Below, in pieces: positions 1-8,346 of a DNA stretch of 27,932 nucleotides; positions within the stretch are counted from its first letter, which is position 1, and each line of letters opens with the position of its first letter. The notes beneath the pieces were generated by a model. That model was not told the origin of the DNA, made no database searches, and worked only from the letters and a program-made list of their open reading frames with translations. The stretch is from DAIMFL01 sp964372215 (lineage in GTDB: Bacteria > Pseudomonadota > Alphaproteobacteria > Dongiales > Dongiaceae): contig CAYJQC010000046.1 in NCBI GenBank assembly GCA_964372215.1, positions 1-27,932 on the forward strand, written 5' to 3'. The position numbers were made by a program, and so were the translations under genes.

Positions 1-69
1 CGATCATCCATGACTACTCACCCCTGTCCAGATACAAGGGTCGGGGAGGGGGTGGAGCTTGGCTCGGAT

Positions 70-1311
70 CTAGGAAATATTTCCTGCCAGCGCGCGCTTC
101 AGGTCGCGCGGCGCGCGCGTCGTGACCGCCACTTTCTCGGCCCCGGCGATGCGCGCCAGGCGGTGGAGCGCGGCCCGCAGCGCGTCCACCGGCATGTCTT
201 CCGTCAGCTCCAGCCCGACGATGTTCCAGGCCGGCCGCCGCCCGCTGCGGTCGAGCTTGGCGTCGACCACGCCGGCGATGCGGTCGCGGTGGACGATCGG
301 CATGGCGAAGTAGAACCGCCGCTGGTCGATCGGCGTATAGGCCTCGAACTTGTAGTCGACGCCGAACAGCTCGGCGAGGCGCCGGCGGCTGAACAGCAGG
401 TTGTCGAGCGGCGGCACGATCCTGACCGGCGCCGCCGGATCGGCCATCGCCCGCGCCGACGCCTCCCATCCGGCCTCGTCGTCCGCCAGGTACCAGTAGA
501 CCGGCCGGTCCGGCAGGTCGGCGACGACAACGCCGCGGGCGCGGCCATCCCCCAGCATCTTCTCGGTGATGCGCTGGGCCGCGGCCATGCGCGGCCCGCG
601 CCAATGGCCGTAATGCAGCGACACCCGCTCGGTGAGCTGGCGGGTCGTCGCCGCCTTCAGCACGGCGAGGGCGGAGTCGAACAGGAACGCCTCGTACTCG
701 CGCGTCGCCGGCTTCCGCCAGGCGACCAGCTCGGGCGCGGCGCGCTCGGTCAGGTCGAACAGGCGATGGAAATTGTCGCTGCGCCCGGCGATCTGCAGCA
801 CCCGGTCGACCCAGAGATACTCGAGCGCCTGGGTGGTCGCCTTGACCGTGTTGAAGCCGCCGACGATGCGCTCCGAGGCGAAGTCGGCCGGGCTCGACGG
901 GCCGTGGTCGCGGATATGGGCGAGCACCCGGCGCATCACCGGCTTGAGCGCCCTGCGCCCCTGCTTGTCCCGCTCCCTCAGGTCGGAGAAGCCGGTGACC
1001 AGGGCCGGCAGCCAGTCCCGCCTGGTGGCGAACACCGGATAGTGGGTCTCGCGGAAATGGCCGTCGCCGTAGAACGCCTGGTACAGCGCCGGCACCTCGG
1101 CCTCGCTGCGGGCGACCCAGGCGAGCTCGTGGTTGCGCAGGCCGCAGACCCGGATCGAATCGATCTGGATCATGCCGAGGCTGCGCGCCCCGGCGACGGC
1201 GTTCGCGGCCGGCAGCAGCGGCCCCAGCAGGCCGAGGCGCTGCAGCACGAAGGCCCGAAGCTCCGCCGCGCTCACCTCGCGCATCTGCCGCGTCCCGGCG
1301 CCGCCGCTCAA
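70..1311 (-). CDS. YcaQ/AlkX-type winged-helix DNA glycosylase
   Basis: The protein belongs to the winged-helix DNA-binding family that includes E. coli YcaQ (AlkX) and Streptomyces AlkZ, monofunctional glycosylases that unhook interstrand crosslinks and remove bulky alkylated bases. The family's Gln-x-Asp catalytic motif is visible as QID at residues 49-51 (numbered from the TTG). The family block PPLDNLLFSRRRL followed by LFGVDYKFEAYTP lies near residues 300-330. The length of about 404-413 aa is normal for the family. Two starts are possible: a TTG at 1311 whose bases overlap the TGA of the upstream cyclase gene, or an ATG at 1284 (404 aa). I cannot decide between them, because neither has a strong Shine-Dalgarno. 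The tight junction suggests co-transcription with the cyclase gene, though no functional link is obvious. The family call is firm; crosslink specificity is inferred. Confidence 0.85.
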   Translation of the reverse strand: MSGGAGTRQMREVSAAELRAFVLQRLGLLGPLLPAANAVAGARSLGMIQIDSIRVCGLRNHELAWVARSEAEVPALYQAFYGDGHFRETHYPVFATRRDWLPALVTGFSDLRERDKQGRRALKPVMRRVLAHIRDHGPSSPADFASERIVGGFNTVKATTQALEYLWVDRVLQIAGRSDNFHRLFDLTERAAPELVAWRKPATREYEAFLFDSALAVLKAATTRQLTERVSLHYGHWRGPRMAAAQRITEKMLGDGRARGVVVADLPDRPVYWYLADDEAGWEASARAMADPAAPVRIVPPLDNLLFSRRRLAELFGVDYKFEAYTPIDQRRFYFAMPIVHRDRIAGVVDAKLDRSGRRPAWNIVGLELTEDMPVDALRAALHRLARIAGAEKVAVTTRAPRDLKRALAGNIS

Positions 1312-2012
1312 TCGTCGCCGATCTCGGCGAAGGCGCGGATCGGCATCGAGCCGGCGCCCTTGGCCTTGATCGGCAGCGCGAAGAAGCGGAAGCGGCCCGC
1401 CCCCGCCAGCGCGTCGAGGCCGCGCAGGTTCTCCACCACCAGGATGTCGCGTTCCAGCAGCCAGCTATGGGCCGGCCGCTCGGGATCGCGGAACGAGTCG
1501 ACATTGCCGCAGTCGACGCCGAGCAGGCGCGCGCCGCCGTCGATCAGCAGGCGCAGCGACTCGCGCGACAGATAGGGGCAATCGCCGTACGCGGCCTGGC
1601 CCCAATGGCGGTCCCAGCCGAAGCGGCACAGCACCGCCTTGCCGGCGACGTCCAGACTGCCGCCGGCGGCCGCCGTCATCTCGTCCGGCGCCACTGCCGC
1701 GCCGGCGGCGCGGCCGGCGAGATCGAGCAGCAGGCCCGGCAGCACCAGTTCGTCGAGGGTGAGCGCGGAAACGTCGCGCCGCTCGGCCCAGCGCACATAG
1801 GGCGAATCGATGTAGGTGCCGAGCGAGGTCTGGAACGCCATCTCGGTCATGGTGAACTCGGCCTTGCCGCCATAGCGCGCCCGCGACTGTTCGTGGGTGA
1901 CGAACGGCCGGATGCGCGCGCCGAGCGTCACCTTCTGCCCGTCCGGCCCGGTCATGGCGAGACCCGGCATGCCGTCCTCGAACACGTGGGTGAGATCGAC
2001 GAGCCGCGCCAT
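1308..2012 (-). CDS. Cyclase/kynurenine formamidase-family protein with altered metal motif
   Basis: This is a 234-aa member of the cyclase family (Pfam PF04199), which includes KynB-type arylformamidases and isatin hydrolases. It opens with the family's VDLTH segment and carries the late HSWLLERDILVVENL block with the conserved His and Glu. The canonical metal motif HxGTHxDxPxH is degenerate: residues 63-73 read SLGTYIDSPYV, so all three motif histidines are replaced while the Asp is kept. Activity as a normal zinc/manganese amidohydrolase is therefore doubtful. A subfamily with Tyr at the second position is known to me, usually retaining the last His. The start is the ATG at 2012; a TTG six bases further up is an alternative. 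It is the first gene of a two-gene minus-strand unit and overlaps or nearly abuts the glycosylase gene. The substrate is unknown. Confidence 0.85.
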   Translation of the reverse strand: MARLVDLTHVFEDGMPGLAMTGPDGQKVTLGARIRPFVTHEQSRARYGGKAEFTMTEMAFQTSLGTYIDSPYVRWAERRDVSALTLDELVLPGLLLDLAGRAAGAAVAPDEMTAAAGGSLDVAGKAVLCRFGWDRHWGQAAYGDCPYLSRESLRLLIDGGARLLGVDCGNVDSFRDPERPAHSWLLERDILVVENLRGLDALAGAGRFRFFALPIKAKGAGSMPIRAFAEIGDD

Positions 2013-2338
2013 GGCCAATCCGGTGTCGTGGGGAGACGGGGAAGGAACGGCTTGGAACCATTCCGCCCCTCGAGTGTTTCATAGGCGTCCGAGACCAGGA
2101 AGCGGAAATCCACCGGGCGGTTTCCAACCGGGCGATTTCCGGTCCGAATCCCGCTACAATGGCCGCTGGCCACGCGCCCAGGACCGGTACCGAGGCGAGG
2201 AAGTACCTGCCTTAACATTGCCAAAGTTTCGCGCTGTAGCTATTGCTGAGCGCCAGTTCCAGCCGGCGACTCGCGCCCTGCGGTTCGCCGTGGCCGATCG
2301 ATCGGACTGAACCGATCAGACAGAACGAGGATCCAAGA
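2013..2338. promoter_or_regulatory. Divergent promoter region with inverted and direct repeats
   Basis: This 326-nt gap separates the divergent cyclase and SYLF genes and holds no credible gene. An 8-bp inverted repeat, CGGAAATC at 2103-2110 and GATTTCCG at 2134-2141, contains a direct repeat ACCGGGCG at 2112-2119 and 2127-2134. For the plus-strand gene a sigma70-like pair is possible: TTAACA at 2212-2217, a 17-nt spacer and TGTAGC at 2235-2240. The promoter assignment is by eye and weak. Confidence 0.35.
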
Positions 2339-3064
2339 ATGCCCGTAACCATGAAGCGCCGTGCGTTCCTGCGAGCCACCCTGGCCGGCCTTCCCCTGGC
2401 GGGAATGGCCGCCGTCGGATTTGGCGCGGGCCTCGGCCTCGGCACGACGCGCCCGGCCTGGGCGCTGTCCGACCAGCAGGAGGTCGTCGACAAGGCCCGC
2501 ATCAGCTTCGACAAGCTGATCACCAGCGAGGAGTTCGGCGAGCTGCCGGGCTATGTCAAGCGCGCCAGGGCGGTGCTGATCTATCCGCAGCTGATCAAGG
2601 GCGGCTTCATCCTGGGCGGCGAGGGCGGCACCGGCGTGCTGGTGGCGCGCGGCGAGAGCGGCTGGAGCGATCCGGCGTTCTACACCCTGGCGGCCGGCTC
2701 GATCGGCCTGCAGATCGGCGGCCAGGTCTCCGAGGTGGTGTTCACCATCATGAGCCAGAAGGCGCTCGACGCGGTGCTCGACAACCAGATGAAGTTCGGC
2801 GGCGACATGAGCATCGCGGCCGGGCCGATCGGCAAGGGCATCGGCGCCGACACCACCACCAATCTCGAGGCCGACGTCTACTCCTTCGCCAAGACCGCCG
2901 GGCTGTTCGGCGGCGTGTCGTTCGAGGGCGCCGGCATCCTGAAGCGCGATTCCTGGAACGAGGCGTATTACGGCCAGGGCGCCACGCCCTACGACATCGT
3001 CATCGCCCGCAAGCTCTCCAACCCGAACGCCCAGCAGCTCAAGAACGCGCTGTCGCCGTACTGA
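2339..3064 (+). CDS. SYLF-domain (Ysc84/DUF500) lipid-binding protein, Tat signal
   Basis: The product is a 241-aa exported SYLF-domain protein; SYLF (Ysc84) domains bind membrane lipids, and the bacterial versions are poorly characterised. The N-terminus carries a twin-arginine signal, KRRAFLR at residues 6-12, then a hydrophobic stretch to about residue 35 and a plausible cleavage site after AWA (residues 40-42). The mature part has the family's glycine-rich blocks, including LIKGGFILGGEGGTGVLV and the later LFGGVSFEGAGI. The start at 2339 is supported by GAGGA at 2327-2331, 7 nt upstream; a second in-frame ATG at 2351 would also preserve the Tat motif. It is a single gene, and the next gene downstream is convergent. 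Export by Tat is inferred from the motif. Confidence 0.88.
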   Translation: MPVTMKRRAFLRATLAGLPLAGMAAVGFGAGLGLGTTRPAWALSDQQEVVDKARISFDKLITSEEFGELPGYVKRARAVLIYPQLIKGGFILGGEGGTGVLVARGESGWSDPAFYTLAAGSIGLQIGGQVSEVVFTIMSQKALDAVLDNQMKFGGDMSIAAGPIGKGIGADTTTNLEADVYSFAKTAGLFGGVSFEGAGILKRDSWNEAYYGQGATPYDIVIARKLSNPNAQQLKNALSPY

Positions 3065-3080
3065 GGCACCGGAGCCTCCT

Positions 3081-3205
3081 CCCCCTCCCCTTGCGGGAGG
3101 GGGCAGCGGGAGGGGCCGGCGCGCGGCGGCGCGCACGTTCCGACAGCTCCCTCTCCCTCCCATCGCTGACGCGATGGGCCCCTCCCTCTCCCGCAACGGG
3201 AGAGG
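3081..3205. repeat. Cluster of three GC-rich hairpins between convergent genes
   Basis: Three perfect stem-loops lie in the 159-nt gap between the SYLF gene and the convergent cobD. The first is CCCCCTCCC (3081-3089) with GGGAGGGGG (3095-3103). The second is CCCATCGC (3159-3166) with GCGATGGG (3171-3178). The third is CCTCTCCCG (3185-3193) with CGGGAGAGG (3197-3205). The C/T-rich and G/A-rich arms recur, which looks like a composite palindromic intergenic repeat. It may act as a bidirectional terminator, but there is no clear U tract. Confidence 0.6.
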
Positions 3206-3223
3206 ATTTGTCCTGAATGCCCT

Positions 3224-4180
3224 TCACACCGACAGCAGCAGCAGCGCCAGCGCGGCGATCGCGCCGGCGTTGATCAGGCAGGCGACGGCGTACAGCATGC
3301 GCGCGCGCTCGAGCTCGGTCGGGCCGGCGCCGGGATCGAGCCCGAGCGCGGCGGCGATCGCCCGCCCCGGCGCCGCGGCCGGACCGCGGCCGGTACCGCC
3401 CAGATTGCCGGCATCGCCGCGCCACGCGGCGGCGAGCGCCGCCCACGGCCGACCGCGCGGCACGAAGGCGGCGGCCAGCCCGATCATCAGGGCGGCGATG
3501 GCGGCGGGCAGCAGGCTGAGCGCGTCGTTGAGCCGACCCGCCGTCATGCCGAAATCGCGATAGCGGGGGTCGTCGAGCGGGCCGCCCCGGAGCCGGGCGG
3601 CGAGCACCAGCACCGCCTGCTGCAGGAACAGGCCGGGCAGGCCGAGCAGCGCGAACCAGAAGCAGGGCGCGACCACGCCGTGCACGAAGGCCCGGGCGAG
3701 CGCCAGGGCAGCGATCCGGACGGTGCCGGCGAGGCCGAGCCCGTCGAGCGCGCCGGGACCGAGGCCGGCGAGCGGCCGCAGCGCCTCCTGCCCGGCCACC
3801 AGCCCGCCTTCGGCCAGCAGGCGCACCGCCGGCGCGGTCCGGACATAGGGCCCGCGCTGCGCGATCAGGCTGATCATGAGCAGGAGCTCGAGCGGCCACA
3901 GATAGGGCAGCCAGTCGACCAGCCAGGCCAGCCCGACGCCGACGCCGATCGCCAGGCCCAGCACCGCCACCACCACCAGCGCGCCGCGCACCAGCCGGCT
4001 GCGCGGCCCGCGCATGGCGCGGTTCAACCGGGATTCCAGGAAATCGACGGTCTCGCCGACCAGCAGCCGCGGATGCGGCACGCGGGCGAACAGCCAGCGC
4101 ATCTCGCCCAGCACCGCCTCGCCGCCCAGCGCGAGCAGCAACACGATCAGCGAGCCGGCGCCGGCGAGGGACGCGTTCAT
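3224..4180 (-). CDS. cobD: CobD/CbiB-type adenosylcobinamide-phosphate synthase
   Basis: This is a 318-aa integral membrane protein of the CobD/CbiB family, which attaches aminopropanol (or its phosphate) to adenosylcobyric acid in cobalamin synthesis. Family signs are the early VPHPRLLVGETVDFLESRLN segment, several long hydrophobic helices (about residues 6-20, 65-85 and 90-107), an RTAPAVRLL stretch and the FGMTAGRLNDALSLLPA block near residue 210. The ATG at 4180 gives the usual family length; longer in-frame starts exist but would add a non-hydrophobic leader overlapping the divergent gene's promoter. The usual GDP near the N-terminus is not evident (LGEMRW instead), so it is a divergent member. 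No other cobalamin gene is present in the window, so the pathway role is inferred from the family alone. Confidence 0.78.
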   Translation of the reverse strand: MNASLAGAGSLIVLLLALGGEAVLGEMRWLFARVPHPRLLVGETVDFLESRLNRAMRGPRSRLVRGALVVVAVLGLAIGVGVGLAWLVDWLPYLWPLELLLMISLIAQRGPYVRTAPAVRLLAEGGLVAGQEALRPLAGLGPGALDGLGLAGTVRIAALALARAFVHGVVAPCFWFALLGLPGLFLQQAVLVLAARLRGGPLDDPRYRDFGMTAGRLNDALSLLPAAIAALMIGLAAAFVPRGRPWAALAAAWRGDAGNLGGTGRGPAAAPGRAIAAALGLDPGAGPTELERARMLYAVACLINAGAIAALALLLLSV

Positions 4181-4346
4181 CGCCGGAGGATCGGCCGTCG
4201 GCCGGCACGGGTCAATCGGCGGCGCGGCGATCCGCCACGTTTCCAGGCATCGCCGCCGGCACGCACTGTATGCTGATGCCGGCGCGGCAACTGGCGCGCC
4301 GTCGCGAAGCAGCCTATATGAACTCTGCCCCCCAGCAGCGGAGACC

Positions 4347-4949
4347 ATGATCGTGCCGAAGAGCCTCGCCGCCCGCCTGTCGCTGATCTTCGCCGCCGCG
4401 CTGAGCGTGGCCATCGCCGTCGCCGTCGCCTGGCATTACCTGGCGCCACGGATGCAGCAGGGCGCGGCGGTCAGCGTCGGCGGCCCCTTCAACCTGGTCG
4501 ATCAGCACGGCAAGGCGGTGACCGAGGCGGATTTCCGCGGCCAGTATCTGCTGATCTATTTCGGCTACACCTTTTGCCCCGACGTCTGCCCGACCGAGCT
4601 GCAGTCCATGAGCCAGGCGCTCGACAGCCTCGGCGACGACGCGATGAAGGTGACACCGGTCTTCGTCACCGTCGACCCCGAGCGCGACACCGTCGACCAG
4701 CTCGCCGGCTATGCCGGACATTTCCATCCGCGGCTGGTGGCGCTGACCGGCAGCGTCGAGCAGATCGCCGCCGCCGCCAAGGAATACCGGGTCTACTACA
4801 AGAAGGTCGTCGAGGAAGGCTCCTCCGATTACCTCATGGACCACTCGTCGATCGTATACTTGATGGGGCCGGATGGCCGCTTCCTCACTCATTTCAGCTA
4901 TGGCACCACGTCCGACCAGATGGCGGCGAAGATGAAGGAGTACCTGTAG
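4347..4949 (+). CDS. SCO1/SenC family copper chaperone
   Basis: The product is a 200-aa membrane-anchored thioredoxin-fold protein of the SCO1/SenC/PrrC family, which delivers copper to the CuA or CuB centre of cytochrome oxidase. The copper ligands are present: Cys77 and Cys81 in CPDVC, and His166 in MDHSS. A single N-terminal membrane helix spans about residues 11-31, leaving the thioredoxin domain in the periplasm. The family blocks LIYFGYTFCPDVCPTEL and FVTVDPERDTVDQL are clear. The ATG at 4347 follows a closely spaced GGAG (4340-4343). The gene is divergent from cobD and no oxidase gene is nearby, so it is a stand-alone maturation factor here. Confidence 0.93.
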   Translation: MIVPKSLAARLSLIFAAALSVAIAVAVAWHYLAPRMQQGAAVSVGGPFNLVDQHGKAVTEADFRGQYLLIYFGYTFCPDVCPTELQSMSQALDSLGDDAMKVTPVFVTVDPERDTVDQLAGYAGHFHPRLVALTGSVEQIAAAAKEYRVYYKKVVEEGSSDYLMDHSSIVYLMGPDGRFLTHFSYGTTSDQMAAKMKEYL

Positions 4950-5010
4950 GACGCGGGTGAAATCCGGCGCCGCGGCCGGCGGCGGACAGAAAATCGTCCC
5001 GCGATACACG

Positions 5011-5038
5011 TTGCGCTAAGGAGTCGCGTCGCGATAAT
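5011..5038 (+). promoter_or_regulatory. Candidate sigma70-type promoter of the PHB depolymerase gene
   Basis: TTGCGC (5011-5016) and GATAAT (5033-5038) are separated by 16 nt and end 33 nt before the depolymerase start codon. This is the best promoter-like pair in the 122-nt gap. It is an inference from sequence only. Confidence 0.4.
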
Positions 5039-5071
5039 GGTGAATCGTTTGCAACATCCGGCGATTCGCCC

Positions 5072-6310
5072 ATGCTGTATCAGGCCCTGGACGTCCATCT
5101 CGCCGCCCTGGCGCCGTTACGCCTCGCCGTCGAGGCCATGCAGCATGTTTTCTCCCACCCCCTGAACCCCGGCGCCTTCACCCCGGCGGCCCGCGCCACC
5201 GCCGCCGGCCTCGAGCTGTTCGAGCGGGCGACCCGGCGCTACGGCAAGCCCAAATTCGGCCTCGACGAAATCACCGTCGACGGCGCGCGCGTGGCCGTGC
5301 ACGAGGAAGTCGTGCTGGAGCGGCCGTTCTGCCGCCTGCTGCGCTTCGCGCGGCAGTTGCCCCCCGGCAAGGCCGCCCGCCGGCGCCGCGATCCGACGGT
5401 GCTGGTGGTGGCGCCGATGTCGGGACACTACGCCACGCTGCTGCGCGGCACCGTCGCCGCGCTGCTGCCCGAGCACCAAGTCTACGTCACCGACTGGATC
5501 GACGCCCGCGCCGTGCCGCTGGCGCGCGGCGGCTTCGGCCTCGACGACTACATCGACTACCTCATCGGCTTCCTGCGCCATCTCGGCCGCGACGCCCACG
5601 TGCTGGCGGTCTGCCAGCCGTCGCCACCGGTGCTGGCCGCGGTCGCGCTGATGGCGGCGGCGAAGGATCCGGACCAGCCGCGCTCGATGACCTTGATGGG
5701 CGGCCCGGTCGACACCAGGGTCAACCCGACCGTGGTCAACCAGCTCGGCACCTCGCGCCCGATCGACTGGTTCGAGCACAAGGTGATCCACCTGGTGCCG
5801 CACTGGTATCCCGGCGCCAACCGCCGGGTCTATCCCGGCTTCCTGCAGCTCACCGGATTCATGTCGATGAATCTCGACCGCCATGTCGACGAGCACGTGA
5901 ACCTGTTCCGCCATCTGGTGCGCGGCGACGGCGAGAGCGCGGCCGGGCATCGCCGCTTCTACGACGAGTACATGTCGGTGATGGACCTGTCGGCCGATTT
6001 CTATCTGCAGACCATCCGCGCGGTGTTCCAGGAGCACGCGCTGCCCGAGGGCACCATGACCCACCGCGGCGTGCGCGTGGAGCCGCGCGCGATCACCGAG
6101 ACCGCGCTGATGACGATCGAGGGCGAGAAGGACGACATCTCCGGCGTCGGGCAGACCCGGGCGGCGCACGCGCTCTGCCCGAACATCCCGAGCGACCGGC
6201 GCCATCACCGCCTGCAGGCCGGGGTCGGCCATTTCGGTATCTTCAACGGACAGCGCTGGCGCGACGAGATCTATCCCGATCTCCGGGACTTCATCCGCCG
6301 CAGCGCCTGA
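5072..6310 (+). CDS. phaZ: Intracellular polyhydroxybutyrate depolymerase
   Basis: This 412-aa protein matches the intracellular PHB depolymerases (PHB_depo_C family), which mobilise native storage granules. The start MLYQ is conserved in the family, supporting the ATG at 5072 despite a poor Shine-Dalgarno. The nucleophile is the cysteine of the lipase-like box VCQPS (Cys181), as in the Ralstonia PhaZ type. The likely triad partners are the Asp in GEKDDISG (354/355) and the His in GVGHFG (His387). There is no signal peptide, as expected for a cytosolic granule enzyme. The methyltransferase gene follows 40 nt downstream and may share its transcript. No PHB synthase or phasin gene is in the window. 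Confidence 0.94.
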   Translation: MLYQALDVHLAALAPLRLAVEAMQHVFSHPLNPGAFTPAARATAAGLELFERATRRYGKPKFGLDEITVDGARVAVHEEVVLERPFCRLLRFARQLPPGKAARRRRDPTVLVVAPMSGHYATLLRGTVAALLPEHQVYVTDWIDARAVPLARGGFGLDDYIDYLIGFLRHLGRDAHVLAVCQPSPPVLAAVALMAAAKDPDQPRSMTLMGGPVDTRVNPTVVNQLGTSRPIDWFEHKVIHLVPHWYPGANRRVYPGFLQLTGFMSMNLDRHVDEHVNLFRHLVRGDGESAAGHRRFYDEYMSVMDLSADFYLQTIRAVFQEHALPEGTMTHRGVRVEPRAITETALMTIEGEKDDISGVGQTRAAHALCPNIPSDRRHHRLQAGVGHFGIFNGQRWRDEIYPDLRDFIRRSA

Positions 6311-6356
6311 GCGGCGGCGCCCCCGGGCGGAACCGATCATCTGCAGGGCGATGTCC

Positions 6357-7007
6357 ATGAGCAGTCCCGACAAGCCGCCCACTGCGCGCGACAGCGCGGA
6401 ACTGCGGCGCATCTCGGAAACCACCATCGGCCATTACGAGCGGTCCGCCGAAAGCTTCCGCAGCGGTACCTGGGATCACGACGTCAGCCAGAACTACCAG
6501 GCTCTGCTGGACGCGATCGAGGGCACGCCGCCGTTCGCGATCCTCGATTTCGGCTGCGGGCCCGGGAGGGACCTCCGGCATTTCCGGTCACTCGGCCACG
6601 ACGCCGTCGGCCTGGACGGCTCCGGGGCGTTCGTGGCCATGGCACGGGCCGCATCCGGATGCGAGGTGCTGCACCAGGACTTCCTCGCCCTGGACCTGCC
6701 GGCGCGCCGCTTCGACGGCGTGTTCGCGAACGCGTCGCTGTTCCACGTGCCGAGCCGGGAGCTCTCGCGGGTCCTGCTCGAAATCGCCGGCACCCTGAAA
6801 CCCCGGGGCGTGCTGTTCTGCTCCAACCCGCGGGGCAGCAACGAGGAGGGCCTGAGCGGCGAGCGCTACGGCTGCTACCACGATCTCGACACCTGGCGCG
6901 GCTTCGTCACCGCCGCCGGGTTCCAGGAGCTGCAGCACTATTTCCGCCCGCCCGGCCTGCCGTGCGACCAGCAGCCCTGGCTGGCGACGGTCTGGCGCAA
7001 GGTCTGA
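6357..7007 (+). CDS. Class I SAM-dependent methyltransferase
   Basis: This is a 216-aa Rossmann-fold methyltransferase. Motif I, LDFGCGPGRD, is at about residues 63-72, the acidic end of the next strand is VGLDGSG, and motif IV-like FDGVFANASLFHVP follows. The sequence resembles an uncharacterised proteobacterial group with the conserved blocks HDVSQN and GERYGCYHDLDTWR; I know no defined substrate. Of two close ATGs (6351 and 6357) the second is preferred because AGGG at 6345-6348 lies 8 nt upstream. It probably forms a unit with the PHB depolymerase gene, though nothing in the sequence links it to PHB. A 52-nt palindromic repeat follows the gene. Confidence 0.88.
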   Translation: MSSPDKPPTARDSAELRRISETTIGHYERSAESFRSGTWDHDVSQNYQALLDAIEGTPPFAILDFGCGPGRDLRHFRSLGHDAVGLDGSGAFVAMARAASGCEVLHQDFLALDLPARRFDGVFANASLFHVPSRELSRVLLEIAGTLKPRGVLFCSNPRGSNEEGLSGERYGCYHDLDTWRGFVTAAGFQELQHYFRPPGLPCDQQPWLATVWRKV

Positions 7008-7061
7008 CGGCATCGTCGGGCACGTATGCGCGCATCGTGCGCCGGCTCTACATCAAGAAGG

Positions 7062-7113
7062 TAGACCAAGATTCACGCCTCGGATCGATTCGATCCGAGG
7101 CGATCTTGGTCTA
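7062..7113 (-). repeat. 52-nt bulged palindromic repeat, copy 1
   Basis: This is a near-perfect hairpin. The outer arms are TAGACCAAGAT (7062-7072) and ATCTTGGTCTA (7103-7113); the inner arms are 7076-7088 and 7090-7102, 13 bp complementary around a single T. Three unpaired bases, TCA at 7073-7075 (TGA on the minus strand), separate the two stems. It lies between convergent genes, and its terminal TAG is the stop codon of the Rieske gene. Size, TAGA ends and bulge position match the copy at 9750-9801 in the opposite orientation. It may terminate transcription from both sides, but has no U tract. Confidence 0.85.
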
Positions 7114-8346
7114 GGACGCCCGCGCCTGCCGCGCCCGGCTCCTTTCTTCCTGCTCCGCCAGCATCTCGGCGTTGATCCGCCTGATTTCGCCGGCCGGCGG
7201 CGCCTCGGGCAGGCTGGCCACCGGGCAGGCCTGGCGCACCCGCTCGTGATAGTCGTGGATCAGCGTCTCGTAGTTCGACATCGGGCCGAACTCGAAGCCG
7301 TAGGAATTCAGTCCAAGCTGCACCCGCTCCGACAAGTCCTTGTCTTCCTGAGTCACCTGGGTGTTGATCCGGGCGTTGAGATACTGCACCGACTTCATGT
7401 CGCGCTGTGCGTCGGGATAGCCGAAGGCCTGGTAGCGCACGTAGCAGGTTTCCGCGTCCTTGGGCAGGAAGCTGAAGACATCCATGCTGTCGATGTAGAA
7501 GTCGAGGCCGATCGCCGGCGGCATGCAGAAGAACATCCAGGTGCTGCGCAGATCCTCGGGCAGCGGGCTGTCGAGCCCGGGCGCCAGGCGCTGATACATG
7601 CGCTCGGCCCAGTTCGACGACGGCTCGGCGCGCAGCACGCTCAGGCTGCCCGACACGCCGTGCTCGTTCATGAAGCCCTGCATGTCGTTGTCGAGCATGC
7701 GGTGATAGCCGGGATGCCCCATCACGACGTGATAGTTCTCGGCGTTGTTGTCGACGCCGACCTTCCAGTTGCACTTCCAGACGTCGCCGCCCACCGTGTC
7801 GAGCGGCACCATCTCCTCGATCCGATAGGGCTCGAGCATGTGGAGATAGTCCTTCCACATTTCGGCGAGGCTGCAACCGCCTGGCACGACGCGCACGAAG
7901 ACCAGGCCGACCATCACCTCGACCTCGACCTGCTTCAGGCCGAGCTGCTTCTTGTCGATGCCGGGAAAGGTGCTCTCGGCCGGCAGGCCGACCAGGTCGC
8001 CCTTCAGGTTGTAGGCCCAGCCGTGATAGGGGCAGACCAGCCGTGCCTTGCAATGGCCGGGGCCGTCGTCGCGCAGCTTGGAGCCGCGATGCCGGCAGGC
8101 ATTGAGAAAGGCCCGCAGCTCGCCGTCCTTGCCGCGCACCACCAGCACCGAATCACGGCCGAGGTCGACGGTGAACAGGTCGCCCGGCTTCCTGACGTCG
8201 CTGACGTGGCAGGCGAACTGCCAGGACGGCCGGAACAGCAGCTCGTACTCGAGCTCGTTCAGTTCGGCGTTGCGATAGGTCCAGGCCGGCAGGGCGCGGA
8301 CGGCAGACGCGGCATTGCCGGTCTCCAGGGTGGCCACTTCGGTCAT
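7111..8346 (-). CDS. Rieske non-heme iron oxygenase, large subunit
   Basis: This is a 411-aa aromatic-ring-hydroxylating-dioxygenase-type alpha subunit. The Rieske [2Fe-2S] ligands are Cys84, His86, Cys105 and His108 (CRH and CPYH). The mononuclear iron site is visible as His206 and His211 in the ENYHVVMGH region, with the Asp of QEDKDL (Asp335) as probable third ligand. The N-terminal WQFACHVSDV and the C-terminal catalytic domain are complete. The ATG at 8346 overlaps the TGA of the upstream tetR gene (ATGA), and GGAGGA stands 7 nt before it, so the pair is translationally coupled. No reductase or ferredoxin gene adjoins, so electrons must come from elsewhere. The substrate is not recognisable; relatives act on aromatic acids, quaternary amines or steroids. 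Confidence 0.93.
   Translation of the reverse strand: MTEVATLETGNAASAVRALPAWTYRNAELNELEYELLFRPSWQFACHVSDVRKPGDLFTVDLGRDSVLVVRGKDGELRAFLNACRHRGSKLRDDGPGHCKARLVCPYHGWAYNLKGDLVGLPAESTFPGIDKKQLGLKQVEVEVMVGLVFVRVVPGGCSLAEMWKDYLHMLEPYRIEEMVPLDTVGGDVWKCNWKVGVDNNAENYHVVMGHPGYHRMLDNDMQGFMNEHGVSGSLSVLRAEPSSNWAERMYQRLAPGLDSPLPEDLRSTWMFFCMPPAIGLDFYIDSMDVFSFLPKDAETCYVRYQAFGYPDAQRDMKSVQYLNARINTQVTQEDKDLSERVQLGLNSYGFEFGPMSNYETLIHDYHERVRQACPVASLPEAPPAGEIRRINAEMLAEQEERSRARQARAS

Noticed and set aside
5038..5169. Short ORF starting at ATG 5038 and overlapping phaZ
   Set aside because: AAGGAG is too far upstream, the translation is featureless and it overlaps the phaZ start in another frame.
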